A DNA stretch of 11,529 bases from an uncultured Roseburia sp. (GTDB lineage: Bacteria > Bacillota > Clostridia > Lachnospirales > Lachnospiraceae). How positions within the stretch are numbered: the first letter of the stretch is position 1; every line of letters starts with the position of its first letter. The notes beneath the pieces are model-generated. The model was given only the letters and a program-made list of their open reading frames with translations. It had not been told where the DNA came from and did not search any database. The stretch covers positions 1-11,529 of the forward strand of contig CAKRLC010000085.1 of assembly GCA_934358955.1 (NCBI GenBank), read 5' to 3'. The translations under genes and the position numbers were made by a program. Below are positions 1 to 5,911 of the stretch, piece after piece.

Positions 1-183
1 TTAGAGAGTGAGACAGCGATCGTCAACGCAAGGACATTGTATAATGCACTGACCGATGAGATAAAAGCAAATGTTACAAATTATCAGACACTGGTAGATG
101 CTGAGACTGCTCTTGCAGCATTAAAGAGTGGTGCGGCACCGGCGCCGGCTGAGCAGCCTGTGGATGGAACTGCAGGGAATTAA
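1..183 (+). CDS. C-terminal end of a surface-type protein (partial)
   Basis: Frame 1 is open from the window edge to a TAA at 181-183, giving 60 residues of a protein whose start lies outside the window. Residues 11-43 read as one helical repeat (ARTLYNALTDEIKANVTNYQ, then TLVDAETALAAL). This is the pattern of small alpha-helical repeats common at the ends of large Firmicutes cell-surface proteins (FIVAR-like). A short Ala/Pro/Gly tail follows (GAAPAPAEQPVDGTAGN). No transmembrane anchor or sorting signal is seen in this fragment. The function of the whole protein cannot be told from here. It is followed 57 bp later by a strong terminator, so it belongs to a different transcription unit from the galactan genes. 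Confidence 0.75.
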   Translation, partial: LESETAIVNARTLYNALTDEIKANVTNYQTLVDAETALAALKSGAAPAPAEQPVDGTAGN

Positions 184-240
184 ATATTGAGTGATAAAAA
201 ATGATATAGTGAAAGAAAAAATAAATTTGTAAAAACCTAA

Positions 241-290
241 AATCCCCCAGGATGAGAAAAAACAGAACGTTCTCATTCCTGGGGATTTTT
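241..290. terminator. Bidirectional Rho-independent terminator between convergent genes
   Basis: Left arm 241-258 and right arm 270-287 pair as AATCCCC/GGGGATT, AGGA/TCCT and TGAGAA/TTCTCA, with one bulged base on each side and a loop of about 11 nt. The + strand side ends in TTTTT (286-290). The - strand side has an A-rich stretch just before the left arm, which gives a U-rich tail in the other direction. It sits between the end of the surface-protein fragment (+) and the end of the GH42 gene (-), so it probably ends both transcripts. Confidence 0.88.
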
Positions 291-336
291 AATAGAAAAA
301 TAAGTTCAAAAAGGTTAGCTGAACAGTATTTTAATG

Positions 337-2457
337 TTATGCTTCTATGATGGAAACGCCCCATGCTGGAAGCACGATCGAACTGCCTGATGTGACAGAT
401 TCACTGGTAAACAGGTTCACACCATCCGCTCCATGATAGCAGACAGCAGTCTCCTGATCGGAATAGTTCAGGTAATAAGTTACGGCTTTCCCGTAATCAT
501 TCGTTCCGGTCTTACAGATAACAGGAAAATGACAGCCGCTGTCAGCCGGGAGCTGGTCTGAAAATGTGGCAAAGAAGTCTGTGAGCAGGGCTTCTAAGAC
601 GGGACGATCAAACATGCTTGCCAGATAGAGTGCGGATCCTGCGCCATACTGGTTGACCGTAGCAGCAGCGTAGGTGTTCCATACAGGATGCTCATAGAAC
701 AGGATAGGACTTGCGGTATCGCAGGTGACCAGATCCATCCAGTGACGGCAGGTGCCGGTGACGGACGCTTTGCTTTCTGAGGTGGTTGCCGGGAATAGAC
801 TTTGACCAGAAGAGTTTCTGCCTGTATAAGTTGCATTTCTTTCTGTCTTATCCGAACTGATGGAACAGAGATCTAAGCTTTTGAGATCCGGGTAGCGAAC
901 CGTCACATTTTCCGGATAAGTATACTGGTCATAATGGATGCCAAGACATTTGGTAAGCCCATGAGGCTGTACGTCGGCATAGATTTTTAACTGCTCATCC
1001 GAAAAACCGGTGCGGAAGGTTGTGATCAGGTGTCCACCATTTTTAACATAATCGGAAATGGCTTCTAACAGGGAATCGGAAGCACTGTAGAGCGCCGGTA
1101 CAATAAGAAAGGCATAGCCCGAAAAATCGCGGTTCTCAGAAGAAACCATGTCAAATTCGAGATTCATGCGGTAAAGCGTATCACCGATCCAGCGTGTAAC
1201 CGTGCTGTAGCTGTGTTCTCCGGTATCCTTCAACGGGAAAAGGGAAAGACCGGTCAGGGAGGCATTGTCGAGAAGCAGTGCAATGCGGTTCTCTTTTTTC
1301 AGGTTTTTCAGATGATCACCGATCTGGCAAAATTCTTTTCCAATGACAGAGGCTTCTTCGTAAATTCTGTTTTTGGAAAAATCATGGGAAAGAACACCTT
1401 TCCAGTAGCTTTCACAGGAATTATGGATCGAATGCCAGTGCCAGTACATGACGCTGTTAGAACCATTTGCCAGGTGGCTGTAAGCCTGAAGCCGCAGCTG
1501 TCCGGGATATGGGAGCCAGGCAATATTTCCCTGTGCCTGGGTTTCCATTACAAGATAGTTATCATTTTTCAGGCTTCTTGTAATATTTCCACAGAAATTG
1601 ATCTCTTCGCCGGTCAGAGCAGACTGGGATGGGTGATAAATATCACAGCCGGCAACCGTCATACACTTTGCAGCCTCATATTGGTTGACTTCTGGTTGGT
1701 AACCGATCGACTGGCCGGTCCATTCATAGTCAAAATTATGTGTGATAAACTGATCCGGGCGTTTGTATTCAGAAACAATACCGGCCTGCCATGAGAGAAA
1801 ATCGGTGACAAGCTTCCGCTGAAAACATTTGAATTCAGCAGCAAGGCTTTCGTTGATCGTACCGCGGATGTCCGGGAAATCCTCCCAGGTATTGACCCGG
1901 TTACTCCAGTAGTCGAGACCAAATGCATGGTTAAAATCACGGATATCCGGATATTTTTTCTTCAATTCTTCCACAAACATAGCCTGGACGCGCATACCGG
2001 CGGTACCATAGCTTTTGGTCTCATTGTCAAGCTGAAATCCTATAATGTGTGGGATATCCCGGATATGCTCCATGATGGCGCGGATGACGCGTTCACAGTG
2101 GAACAGGTAACCCGCATGCGTGATATCCATATTCTGTCTTGTTCCATAGAGACCTGGTCCATCGGCTGTTACAGCAAGGATGTCAGGATATTTTCTGGAA
2201 AGCCAGGTCGGGATCGCATAGGTCGGGGTGCCGATGATGACGGAGATGTGGTGGCGGGCGGCAGCATCGAGCATTTTATCCAGATGCGTGAAATCAAACA
2301 CACCATCCGAAGGCTCAATCGTACTCCAGGTTGATTCCGCAATGCGGATCGTATTCATTCCGGCCTGCTCCATCCATTCCATATCCTGCTCTACGCGGTC
2401 GTAAGGAAGATACTCTGAGTAATAGGCGGCACCAAAGTAAATTCGTTCTGTTTTCAT
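337..2457 (-). CDS. ganA: GH42 beta-galactosidase, cytoplasmic
   Basis: This 706-aa protein has the length and layout of glycoside hydrolase family 42: an N-terminal TIM barrel (about 1-380), a middle trimerisation domain (about 390-620) and a small C-terminal beta domain. Seen directly: FGAAYYSEYLP near the N-terminus; IIGFQLDNETKSYG with the expected acid/base Glu146; and YLVMETQAQGNIAW with the expected nucleophile Glu305. There is no signal peptide, so it acts in the cytoplasm, releasing galactose from the non-reducing end of imported beta-galactosides. The start chosen is the ATG at 2457, because GGAGGG lies 7 nt upstream; an in-frame extension to 2505 lacks support. The cysteine cluster that binds zinc in some GH42 enzymes is not evident. 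It is divergent from the regulator and has its own promoter and operator. Exact substrate preference (galactobiose, lactose or arabinogalactan oligomers) is inferred from the neighbouring GH53. Confidence 0.95.
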   Translation of the reverse strand: MKTERIYFGAAYYSEYLPYDRVEQDMEWMEQAGMNTIRIAESTWSTIEPSDGVFDFTHLDKMLDAAARHHISVIIGTPTYAIPTWLSRKYPDILAVTADGPGLYGTRQNMDITHAGYLFHCERVIRAIMEHIRDIPHIIGFQLDNETKSYGTAGMRVQAMFVEELKKKYPDIRDFNHAFGLDYWSNRVNTWEDFPDIRGTINESLAAEFKCFQRKLVTDFLSWQAGIVSEYKRPDQFITHNFDYEWTGQSIGYQPEVNQYEAAKCMTVAGCDIYHPSQSALTGEEINFCGNITRSLKNDNYLVMETQAQGNIAWLPYPGQLRLQAYSHLANGSNSVMYWHWHSIHNSCESYWKGVLSHDFSKNRIYEEASVIGKEFCQIGDHLKNLKKENRIALLLDNASLTGLSLFPLKDTGEHSYSTVTRWIGDTLYRMNLEFDMVSSENRDFSGYAFLIVPALYSASDSLLEAISDYVKNGGHLITTFRTGFSDEQLKIYADVQPHGLTKCLGIHYDQYTYPENVTVRYPDLKSLDLCSISSDKTERNATYTGRNSSGQSLFPATTSESKASVTGTCRHWMDLVTCDTASPILFYEHPVWNTYAAATVNQYGAGSALYLASMFDRPVLEALLTDFFATFSDQLPADSGCHFPVICKTGTNDYGKAVTYYLNYSDQETAVCYHGADGVNLFTSESVTSGSSIVLPAWGVSIIEA

Positions 2458-2557
2458 GATGAATCCCTCCAAAATATTAAAATATCCAGATGATGAGTTT
2501 TGCAAAAGAACCCGAAAAAGTGTATCATCATCTTAAATTAACTACGATAACTATCAT

Positions 2558-2575
2558 TGCGCAAACGATTGCGCA
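2558..2575. promoter_or_regulatory. LacI-family operator O1 (GH42 promoter)
   Basis: TGCGCAAACGATTGCGCA is an 18-bp palindrome with one mismatched pair and a central CG step, the classic form of a LacI-family operator. It lies directly downstream of the GH42 -10 box, over the first transcribed bases, where a bound repressor would block initiation. The adjacent LacI-type gene is the obvious candidate binder; this link is inference. Confidence 0.82.
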
Positions 2576-2582
2576 CACGATT

Positions 2583-2611
2583 ATTATAACACTGCAAAAA
2601 TAAAATGTAAA
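2583..2611 (-). promoter_or_regulatory. Sigma-A type promoter of the GH42 gene
   Basis: On the - strand, TTTACA (2606-2611) and TATAAT (2583-2588) are separated by exactly 17 bp. The predicted start of transcription is near 2576, leaving an untranslated leader of about 118 nt before the ATG at 2457. The operator at 2558-2575 begins right at the predicted start site. Confidence 0.85.
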
Positions 2612-2620
2612 CGGATAAAA
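2605..2620. promoter_or_regulatory. Possible CcpA (cre) site over the GH42 -35 box
   Basis: ATGTAAACGGATAAAA matches the cre consensus WTGNAARCGNWWWCAW at all positions except the conserved C. It covers the -35 box, so binding would repress the galactosidase under good carbon supply. A single degenerate match of this kind can occur by chance. Confidence 0.4.
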
Positions 2621-2635
2621 ATTTTCGAAAAACCA

Positions 2636-2666
2636 TTGCATTTTGTGAAAAATTGGTTAATAATAT
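2636..2666 (+). promoter_or_regulatory. Probable promoter of the LacI-family gene
   Basis: TTGCAT (2636-2641) and TAATAT (2661-2666) are the best -35/-10 pair upstream of the regulator, with a long 19-bp spacer, so a weak promoter is expected. The choice is supported by the operator-like repeat that starts 4 bp downstream. Confidence 0.5.
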
Positions 2667-2669
2667 TGT

Positions 2670-2686
2670 TGCGCAGAAGATGCGCA
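2670..2686. promoter_or_regulatory. Operator-like repeat O3 at the regulator promoter
   Basis: Two TGCGCA half-sites (2670-2675 and 2681-2686) are separated by 5 bp, in contrast to 6 bp in O1. The site overlaps the predicted start of the regulator transcript and suggests autorepression. The 1-bp shorter spacing and loss of the central CG may make it a weaker site. Confidence 0.6.
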
Positions 2687-2758
2687 GAGAAAACGAGGAT
2701 ACGATAGAGAAACAGAGAATATACAGACGTATAGAGGTAATAGAAAGAAGGACTTATT

Positions 2759-3766
2759 GTGGGGAATGAGGAGAAAAAGAATATTACGATTGCAGATGTT
2801 GCAGAGGCATTGGGCGTTTCAAAAACAACGGTATCAAGAGCGATATCAGGCAAGGGAAGAATCGGACAGGAGACAAGGGAGCGGGTTTTAAGATATATTG
2901 ACGAGCATGACTATAAGCCAAACGTGATCGCAAAAGGGCTTGCACAATCAAAGACTTACAATATCTGTGTGGTCATGCCGGGTGATTATGAGGTAGTAGA
3001 CCTTACTTTCTTCCAGGAATGTCTGTTTGGGATACAGGAGATTGCAGGGATCATGGAATATGATATTCTGCTTTGTATTTGCAAGACGAATGATATTTCA
3101 TCCCTGGAGCGGGTCATTGCAAATGGAAAAGTAGATGGCGTGATCCTGATGCGCACGTTTGTGGAAGACCGTCAGATTGAGTTTTTGCAGGCAAAGAAAG
3201 TACCGTTCGTGACGATCGGATCGACCAATTATAAGGGCGTCATCCAGATCGACCATAACCATAAGAGCGCCTGCAAGGAACTGACATCGATCATTCTGAT
3301 GAAAGGGATGAAAAAGATCGCGCTGATCGGTGGAGATGAGAATCACGTCGTAACACAGAGCAGGCTTCGCGGCTTTAAGGAAGCTTACCAGAAAATGGGA
3401 GAGACGATCGACCCGACGATGCTGTTTTTAAATCTGGACAATCATGTAGTGATCGACAAGATCGTGGAGGAGGTGCTTGACAGGCATGCTGAGTGTATCC
3501 TCTGTATGGATGATGCGATCTGCAGCAGGGTTTTGAAGAAGCTGCGGGAGAAGAATGTGAGTGTCCCGAAGGATGTCCGTGTGGCATCATTTTATAATAG
3601 CTCAGTACTTGAGAATAACGTACCATCGATCACATCACTTTCATTTGATGCAAAAGAACTTGGAATGGTAGCATGTAAGACGGTGCTTGACATGATAGAG
3701 GGAATTGAAGTGGATACAAGGACATTACTGCCGTATGAGGTGGTGCTGAAGGAATCCACAAAATAG
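2759..3766 (+). CDS. LacI-family transcriptional regulator (GanR-like)
   Basis: This 335-aa protein has a LacI-type helix-turn-helix at residues 9-35 (ITIADVAEALGVSKTTVSRA), a hinge-helix region around residues 54-63 (PNVIAKGLAQ) and a periplasmic-binding-protein-like sugar-sensing domain from about 66 to the end, the normal length for the family. The start is a GTG at 2759, with AAGGA 6 nt upstream; no in-frame ATG lies nearby before the HTH. It lies between the divergent galactosidase and the transport operon. Three TGCGCA-type operators sit at the starts of its own gene, GH42 and the binding-protein gene. It is therefore inferred to repress all three units and to be released by galactose or a galacto-oligosaccharide. 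The effector cannot be read from sequence. Confidence 0.93.
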   Translation: MGNEEKKNITIADVAEALGVSKTTVSRAISGKGRIGQETRERVLRYIDEHDYKPNVIAKGLAQSKTYNICVVMPGDYEVVDLTFFQECLFGIQEIAGIMEYDILLCICKTNDISSLERVIANGKVDGVILMRTFVEDRQIEFLQAKKVPFVTIGSTNYKGVIQIDHNHKSACKELTSIILMKGMKKIALIGGDENHVVTQSRLRGFKEAYQKMGETIDPTMLFLNLDNHVVIDKIVEEVLDRHAECILCMDDAICSRVLKKLREKNVSVPKDVRVASFYNSSVLENNVPSITSLSFDAKELGMVACKTVLDMIEGIEVDTRTLLPYEVVLKESTK

Positions 3767-3774
3767 GATTAGGA

Positions 3775-3784
3775 TACAGATAAG
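3775..3784 (+). repeat. 10-bp direct repeat, left copy
   Basis: TACAGATAAG occurs here and again at 4195-4204. The two copies bracket the hairpin-forming region and could be a target-site duplication, but no terminal inverted repeats abut them. Confidence 0.4.
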
Positions 3785-3872
3785 AGTGGACTGATCCACA
3801 AAAAGATATTGGAAAGCGGTTTTTACAAAAAATAGTTCAAGGTTCATCTTTGTTGCGCAACGGAGGTGAGCG

Positions 3873-4007
3873 TTGGATGATTTTTTTGCAGAAACCGCTA
3901 TTTTTGTGCACCAGGATCCGAATGCCAAAAGGTCTGCATTTAAGTTTATACTAGCAGATTGCACAAAAGAAATATTGCAAGTTTCATTGTGCAAAACATT
4001 CCGATAA
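3873..4007 (+). CDS. Possible 44-aa small protein with a strong ribosome binding site
   Basis: A TTG at 3873 lies 6 nt after GGAGG (3862-3866, within GGAGGTGAG) and opens a 44-codon frame ending at TAA 4005-4007. The peptide begins MDDFFAETAIFVHQDPNAKR and ends in a Lys/Cys-rich tail; it has no signal peptide or known motif. An ATG at 3877 in another frame would give only 25 codons. The last third of the frame runs into the left arm of the large inverted repeat, which argues against a conserved protein end. Translation is plausible from the ribosome binding site alone; no family is recognised. Confidence 0.25.
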   Translation: MDDFFAETAIFVHQDPNAKRSAFKFILADCTKEILQVSLCKTFR

Positions 4008-4165
4008 GCCTCTGAAAGCATGAATCGTGTTCAGCAAAGGCTTCCACGCTTCATGAGTCTTATCTCCATTGCACAAAGAGAAACTTTCTATATTTCTTTT
4101 GTGCAATTTGCAATAAAGGTTAGGGAGCAGACCTTTTGACACCCGAATCGTATACCCGAATCCTG
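3912..4165. repeat. Large imperfect inverted repeat (about 250 nt)
   Basis: Arms pair in order from outside to inside: CAGGAT 3912-3917 with ATCCTG 4160-4165; AAAAGGTCTGC 3927-3937 with 4127-4137; an 18-bp perfect block 3958-3975 with 4090-4107; AAGTTTC 3979-3985 with 4080-4086; TTGTGCAA 3987-3994 with 4069-4076; GATAAG 4003-4008 with 4059-4064; CATGAA-t-CGTG 4019-4029 with 4045-4055; and a loop at about 4030-4044. The blocks are collinear, so the region can fold as one long hairpin in DNA or RNA. It may be a MITE-like element, a structured RNA, or a decayed duplication. No transposase is present. Confidence 0.8.
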
Positions 4166-4315
4166 TAGAACGAATTCTAGCATTGCAGAAGAACTACAGA
4201 TAAGCTCACGTGTGCAGATATAGCGCAGACTGGCAAATAGGGTTGCACAAGCCGCAAAAATATGCCTTCAGATAGTGAAAAAGCCAGGAAATACAATGGT
4301 TTAACGGTTGCACAA
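3959..4315. repeat. Cluster of six TTGCACAA palindromes
   Basis: TTGCACAA or its complement TTGTGCAA occurs at 3959-3966, 3987-3994, 4069-4076, 4099-4106, 4243-4250 and 4308-4315. The first four are parts of the large inverted repeat; the last two are outside it. The word differs by one base from the TTGCGCAA seen in the operators (2557-2564, 4458-4465) and at 3853-3860. Auxiliary binding sites for the LacI-type regulator or another protein are possible, by inference. Confidence 0.6.
4195..4204 (+). repeat. 10-bp direct repeat, right copy
   Basis: This is an exact second copy of TACAGATAAG (first copy at 3775-3784), 410 bp apart, lying just beyond the right end of the large inverted repeat. 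Confidence 0.4.
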
Positions 4316-4409
4316 CTGACCAGATAAAAGAAGTTTGCAGAAAGACAGAGATCAAATAAATTGTTAAATATATACAAAAATAGAATAACAAGATTAGATA
4401 TACTGTACA

Positions 4410-4438
4410 TTGACACAAAAATAGGAGAGTACTATACT
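4410..4438 (+). promoter_or_regulatory. Strong sigma-A promoter of the transport/galactanase operon
   Basis: TTGACA (4410-4415, perfect -35) and TATACT (4433-4438) are separated by 17 bp. Transcription should start near 4445, giving a leader of about 140 nt before the binding-protein ATG. The following operator lies at the same distance from the -10 box as O1 does at the GH42 promoter. Confidence 0.9.
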
Positions 4439-4446
4439 TAAACCAT

Positions 4447-4464
4447 CGAACAACCGATTGCGCA
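4447..4464. promoter_or_regulatory. LacI-family operator O2 (transport operon)
   Basis: CGAACAACCGATTGCGCA matches O1 (2558-2575) at 14 of 18 positions when aligned on the central CG. The right half, CGATTGCGCA, is identical, and the left half is degenerate. It overlaps the first transcribed bases of the operon. A strong promoter with a roadblock-type operator fits tight substrate-induced control. Confidence 0.72.
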
Positions 4465-4483
4465 ATAAGTCATGACAAGTGAA

Positions 4484-4537
4484 ACATTGTTACGCAAAGC
4501 AAAGAGTAACAAAGGGGATTGCGATGCAGAACAATGT
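4484..4537 (+). promoter_or_regulatory. Leader with two mutually exclusive stems
   Basis: In the untranslated leader, TTGTTAC (4487-4493) can pair with GTAACAA (4506-4512). The overlapping ACATTGTT (4484-4491) can instead pair perfectly with AACAATGT (4530-4537). Both use the same bases, so only one can form. The second would hide the start of the upstream ORF at 4524. No U-tract follows, so this is not a standard terminator switch. It may be chance in an AT-rich leader. Confidence 0.35.
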
Positions 4538-4589
4538 GACAAAGAAAGCTTTAAAACGCGAAAAAGAAAAAGGGAGGACTTTTCAATGA
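4524..4589 (+). CDS. Possible 21-aa leader peptide coupled to the binding-protein gene
   Basis: An ATG at 4524 follows AAGGGG (4512-4517) by 6 nt and opens a 21-codon frame (MQNNVTKKALKREKEKGRTF, then one Gln). The frame ends in a TGA that overlaps the next gene's ATG as ATGA (4586-4589). That overlap is typical of translational coupling. The peptide is very basic (Lys/Arg/Glu rich) and has no known family. The binding-protein ribosome binding site lies inside this ORF, so ribosomes on it could unmask or occupy that site. Length and composition alone do not prove translation. Confidence 0.4.
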   Translation: MQNNVTKKALKREKEKGRTFQ

Positions 4590-5887
4590 AGAAAAAATTA
4601 TTAAGCGTATTACTTGCAACAAGCATGGTAGTTTCTCTTGCAGCCTGCGGAGGCAGCAAGGATGCAGGAACATCAGCAGATGACAGCAGTGTGGCACCTG
4701 CAACAGAAGCAGCAGATGCGGATGCGGCAACATCGGAAGATGCGATCGCAAATCTGATCGCAGCAACAGACGGAACAGTAGATATTCAGCTCTGGTGCTC
4801 AGAACTTGAGTCTTATCAGACCGTTATGAAAGAACTGACAGATAAATTCCAGGAGCAGTACCCGGATGTAGATTTCAATATTACGATCGGAGCAGTATCT
4901 GAGCAGGACGCAAAGGACAAGGTCTTAGAAGATATTGATGCAGCAGCAGATGTATTTGTATTCGCAGATGACCAGGTGAATGAACTTGTAAACGCAGGAG
5001 CACTTCAGGAGATAGCAGCTACGTATACATATGATCCAAAGGAGACAAATTCTGAGGGAACTGTAGCAGCAGCTACCGTAGATGGAAAATTATATGCTTA
5101 TCCTTTAACCGCTTCGAATGGATACTTCTTATATTATAATTCCAATGTTTTCTCAGAGGAAGATGTAGCTTCATGGGAGGCACTTACAGCGAAGGCAGAA
5201 GAAGTTGGAACAAAAGTAGGTATGAGTATCGCAGATGGCTGGTATGTATACGGATTTTTCGCTGGAGCAGGATGTGACCTGACAATGAATGAAGATAATT
5301 CAAACACCTGTGACTGGAACAATGCGACAGGTCTTGCAGTAGCAGAGAGCATTGAAAATATTGCTTCTTCTCCGGCATTCGTAAACGTAGTTAATGAGGA
5401 TGCGATTACCATGTTAAAAGATGGAACATTAGATGCGTATGTTTCCGGTACATGGAATGCAGGCTCCTTCGAGGAACAGTATGGTGATGGATATGCAGCT
5501 TGCAAGCTTCCTACCTTTGATGTAAACGGAACAGCTACACAGATGGGATCTTATGCAGGATACAAATTCGTAGGTGTTAATTCCCATTCAGAAAATGTTG
5601 GATGGTCCATGCTTCTTGCTGAATATTTAACAAACGAAGAGAGCCAGTTAGCAGTCGGTCAGGCAACAGCAGAAGGCCCTGCTAACATAGCAGCAGCTTC
5701 CCAGATCGACTCCCCGGCACTTGCAGCACTTGCAGCACAGGCAGAATTTGCTGATCAGCAGCTTGTAGGCAACAACTACTGGGATCCTGCAAAAGCACTT
5801 GGACAGAATCTTGTAGACGGTGCAACTGATCTTCAGAAAGTATTAGACGATGCAGTAGCTGGTATTACACAGCCAGTTACCGAATAA
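4586..5887 (+). CDS. ganS: ABC-transporter sugar-binding lipoprotein
   Basis: This 433-aa protein is a family-1 (maltose-binding-protein type) extracellular solute-binding protein. Residues 1-20 form a lipoprotein signal peptide, with lipobox LAAC and Cys21 as the lipid-bearing residue. A flexible Ala/Asp/Ser/Thr linker (about 22-52) follows, then the binding domain. Typical landmarks are DVFVFADDQVNELVNAGAL, PLTASNGYFLYYNSNVF and a YVSGTWNAGSFEEQYG stretch near the hinge. The start is the ATG at 4586, with AGGGAGG 8 nt upstream; a 38-codon in-frame extension back to 4472 has no ribosome binding site and would bury the signal peptide. It is anchored outside the membrane and delivers oligosaccharide to the two permeases. 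Galacto-oligosaccharide specificity is inferred from GH53 and GH42 in the locus and from the match to Bacillus GanS order. Confidence 0.92.
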   Translation: MKKKLLSVLLATSMVVSLAACGGSKDAGTSADDSSVAPATEAADADAATSEDAIANLIAATDGTVDIQLWCSELESYQTVMKELTDKFQEQYPDVDFNITIGAVSEQDAKDKVLEDIDAAADVFVFADDQVNELVNAGALQEIAATYTYDPKETNSEGTVAAATVDGKLYAYPLTASNGYFLYYNSNVFSEEDVASWEALTAKAEEVGTKVGMSIADGWYVYGFFAGAGCDLTMNEDNSNTCDWNNATGLAVAESIENIASSPAFVNVVNEDAITMLKDGTLDAYVSGTWNAGSFEEQYGDGYAACKLPTFDVNGTATQMGSYAGYKFVGVNSHSENVGWSMLLAEYLTNEESQLAVGQATAEGPANIAAASQIDSPALAALAAQAEFADQQLVGNNYWDPAKALGQNLVDGATDLQKVLDDAVAGITQPVTE

Positions 5888-5911
5888 TCGGTATTTCATA
5901 GTATGAATCTG

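Larger units (their letters stand above)
3767..4409. other. Long palindrome-rich intergenic region
   Basis: About 640 bp between the regulator gene and the transport-operon promoter contain no recognisable protein family on either strand. Seen here: a small stem GTGGA/TCCAC (3786-3799), a longer-range pair AGCGGTTT/AAACCGCT (3815-3822 with 3892-3899), a perfect GTTGCGCAAC palindrome at 3852-3861, the large inverted repeat at 3912-4165, and TTGCACAA repeats to 4315. No clear terminator with a U-tract follows the regulator gene. Positions 4316-4409 are AT-rich and show nothing further. Confidence 0.7.

Noticed and set aside
74..364. 96-codon - strand ORF over the first terminator
   Set aside because: It is antisense to the surface-protein end and reads through a terminator hairpin, with a hydrophobic translation typical of AT-rich non-coding DNA.
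1213..1794. 193-codon + strand ORF inside GH42
   Set aside because: It is a shadow frame antisense to the GH42 catalytic domain, without a ribosome binding site or any family signature.
2458..2505. 16-codon N-terminal extension of GH42
   Set aside because: The extension contains the ribosome binding site of the ATG at 2457, and the family normally starts near the FGAAYYSE motif.
3786..3799. Stem GTGGA/TCCAC after the regulator gene as its terminator
   Set aside because: The stem is only 5 bp and is followed by an A-run rather than a T-run on the + strand, so it does not fit an intrinsic terminator for the regulator.
3725..4021. 98-codon - strand ORF across the end of the regulator gene and the inverted repeat
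   Set aside because: There is no ribosome binding site before its start, it overlaps the regulator's end antisense, and no protein family is recognisable. Its openness is likely a by-product of the repeat region.
3912..4165. CRISPR array reading of the repeats in the gap
   Set aside because: The repeated words are short palindromes in inverted, unevenly spaced positions, not 24-37-nt direct repeats with regular spacers, and no cas genes are present.
4177..4418. Two overlapping hydrophobic - strand ORFs upstream of the operon promoter
   Set aside because: They are Phe/Leu/Ser-rich translations of AT-rich DNA, in two frames of the same stretch, with no ribosome binding site, and they would run antisense through the spacing before a strong promoter.
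4472..4585. 38-codon in-frame N-terminal extension of the binding protein
   Set aside because: It has no ribosome binding site, and it would place a charged, basic stretch ahead of a perfectly formed lipoprotein signal peptide that has its own good ribosome binding site.
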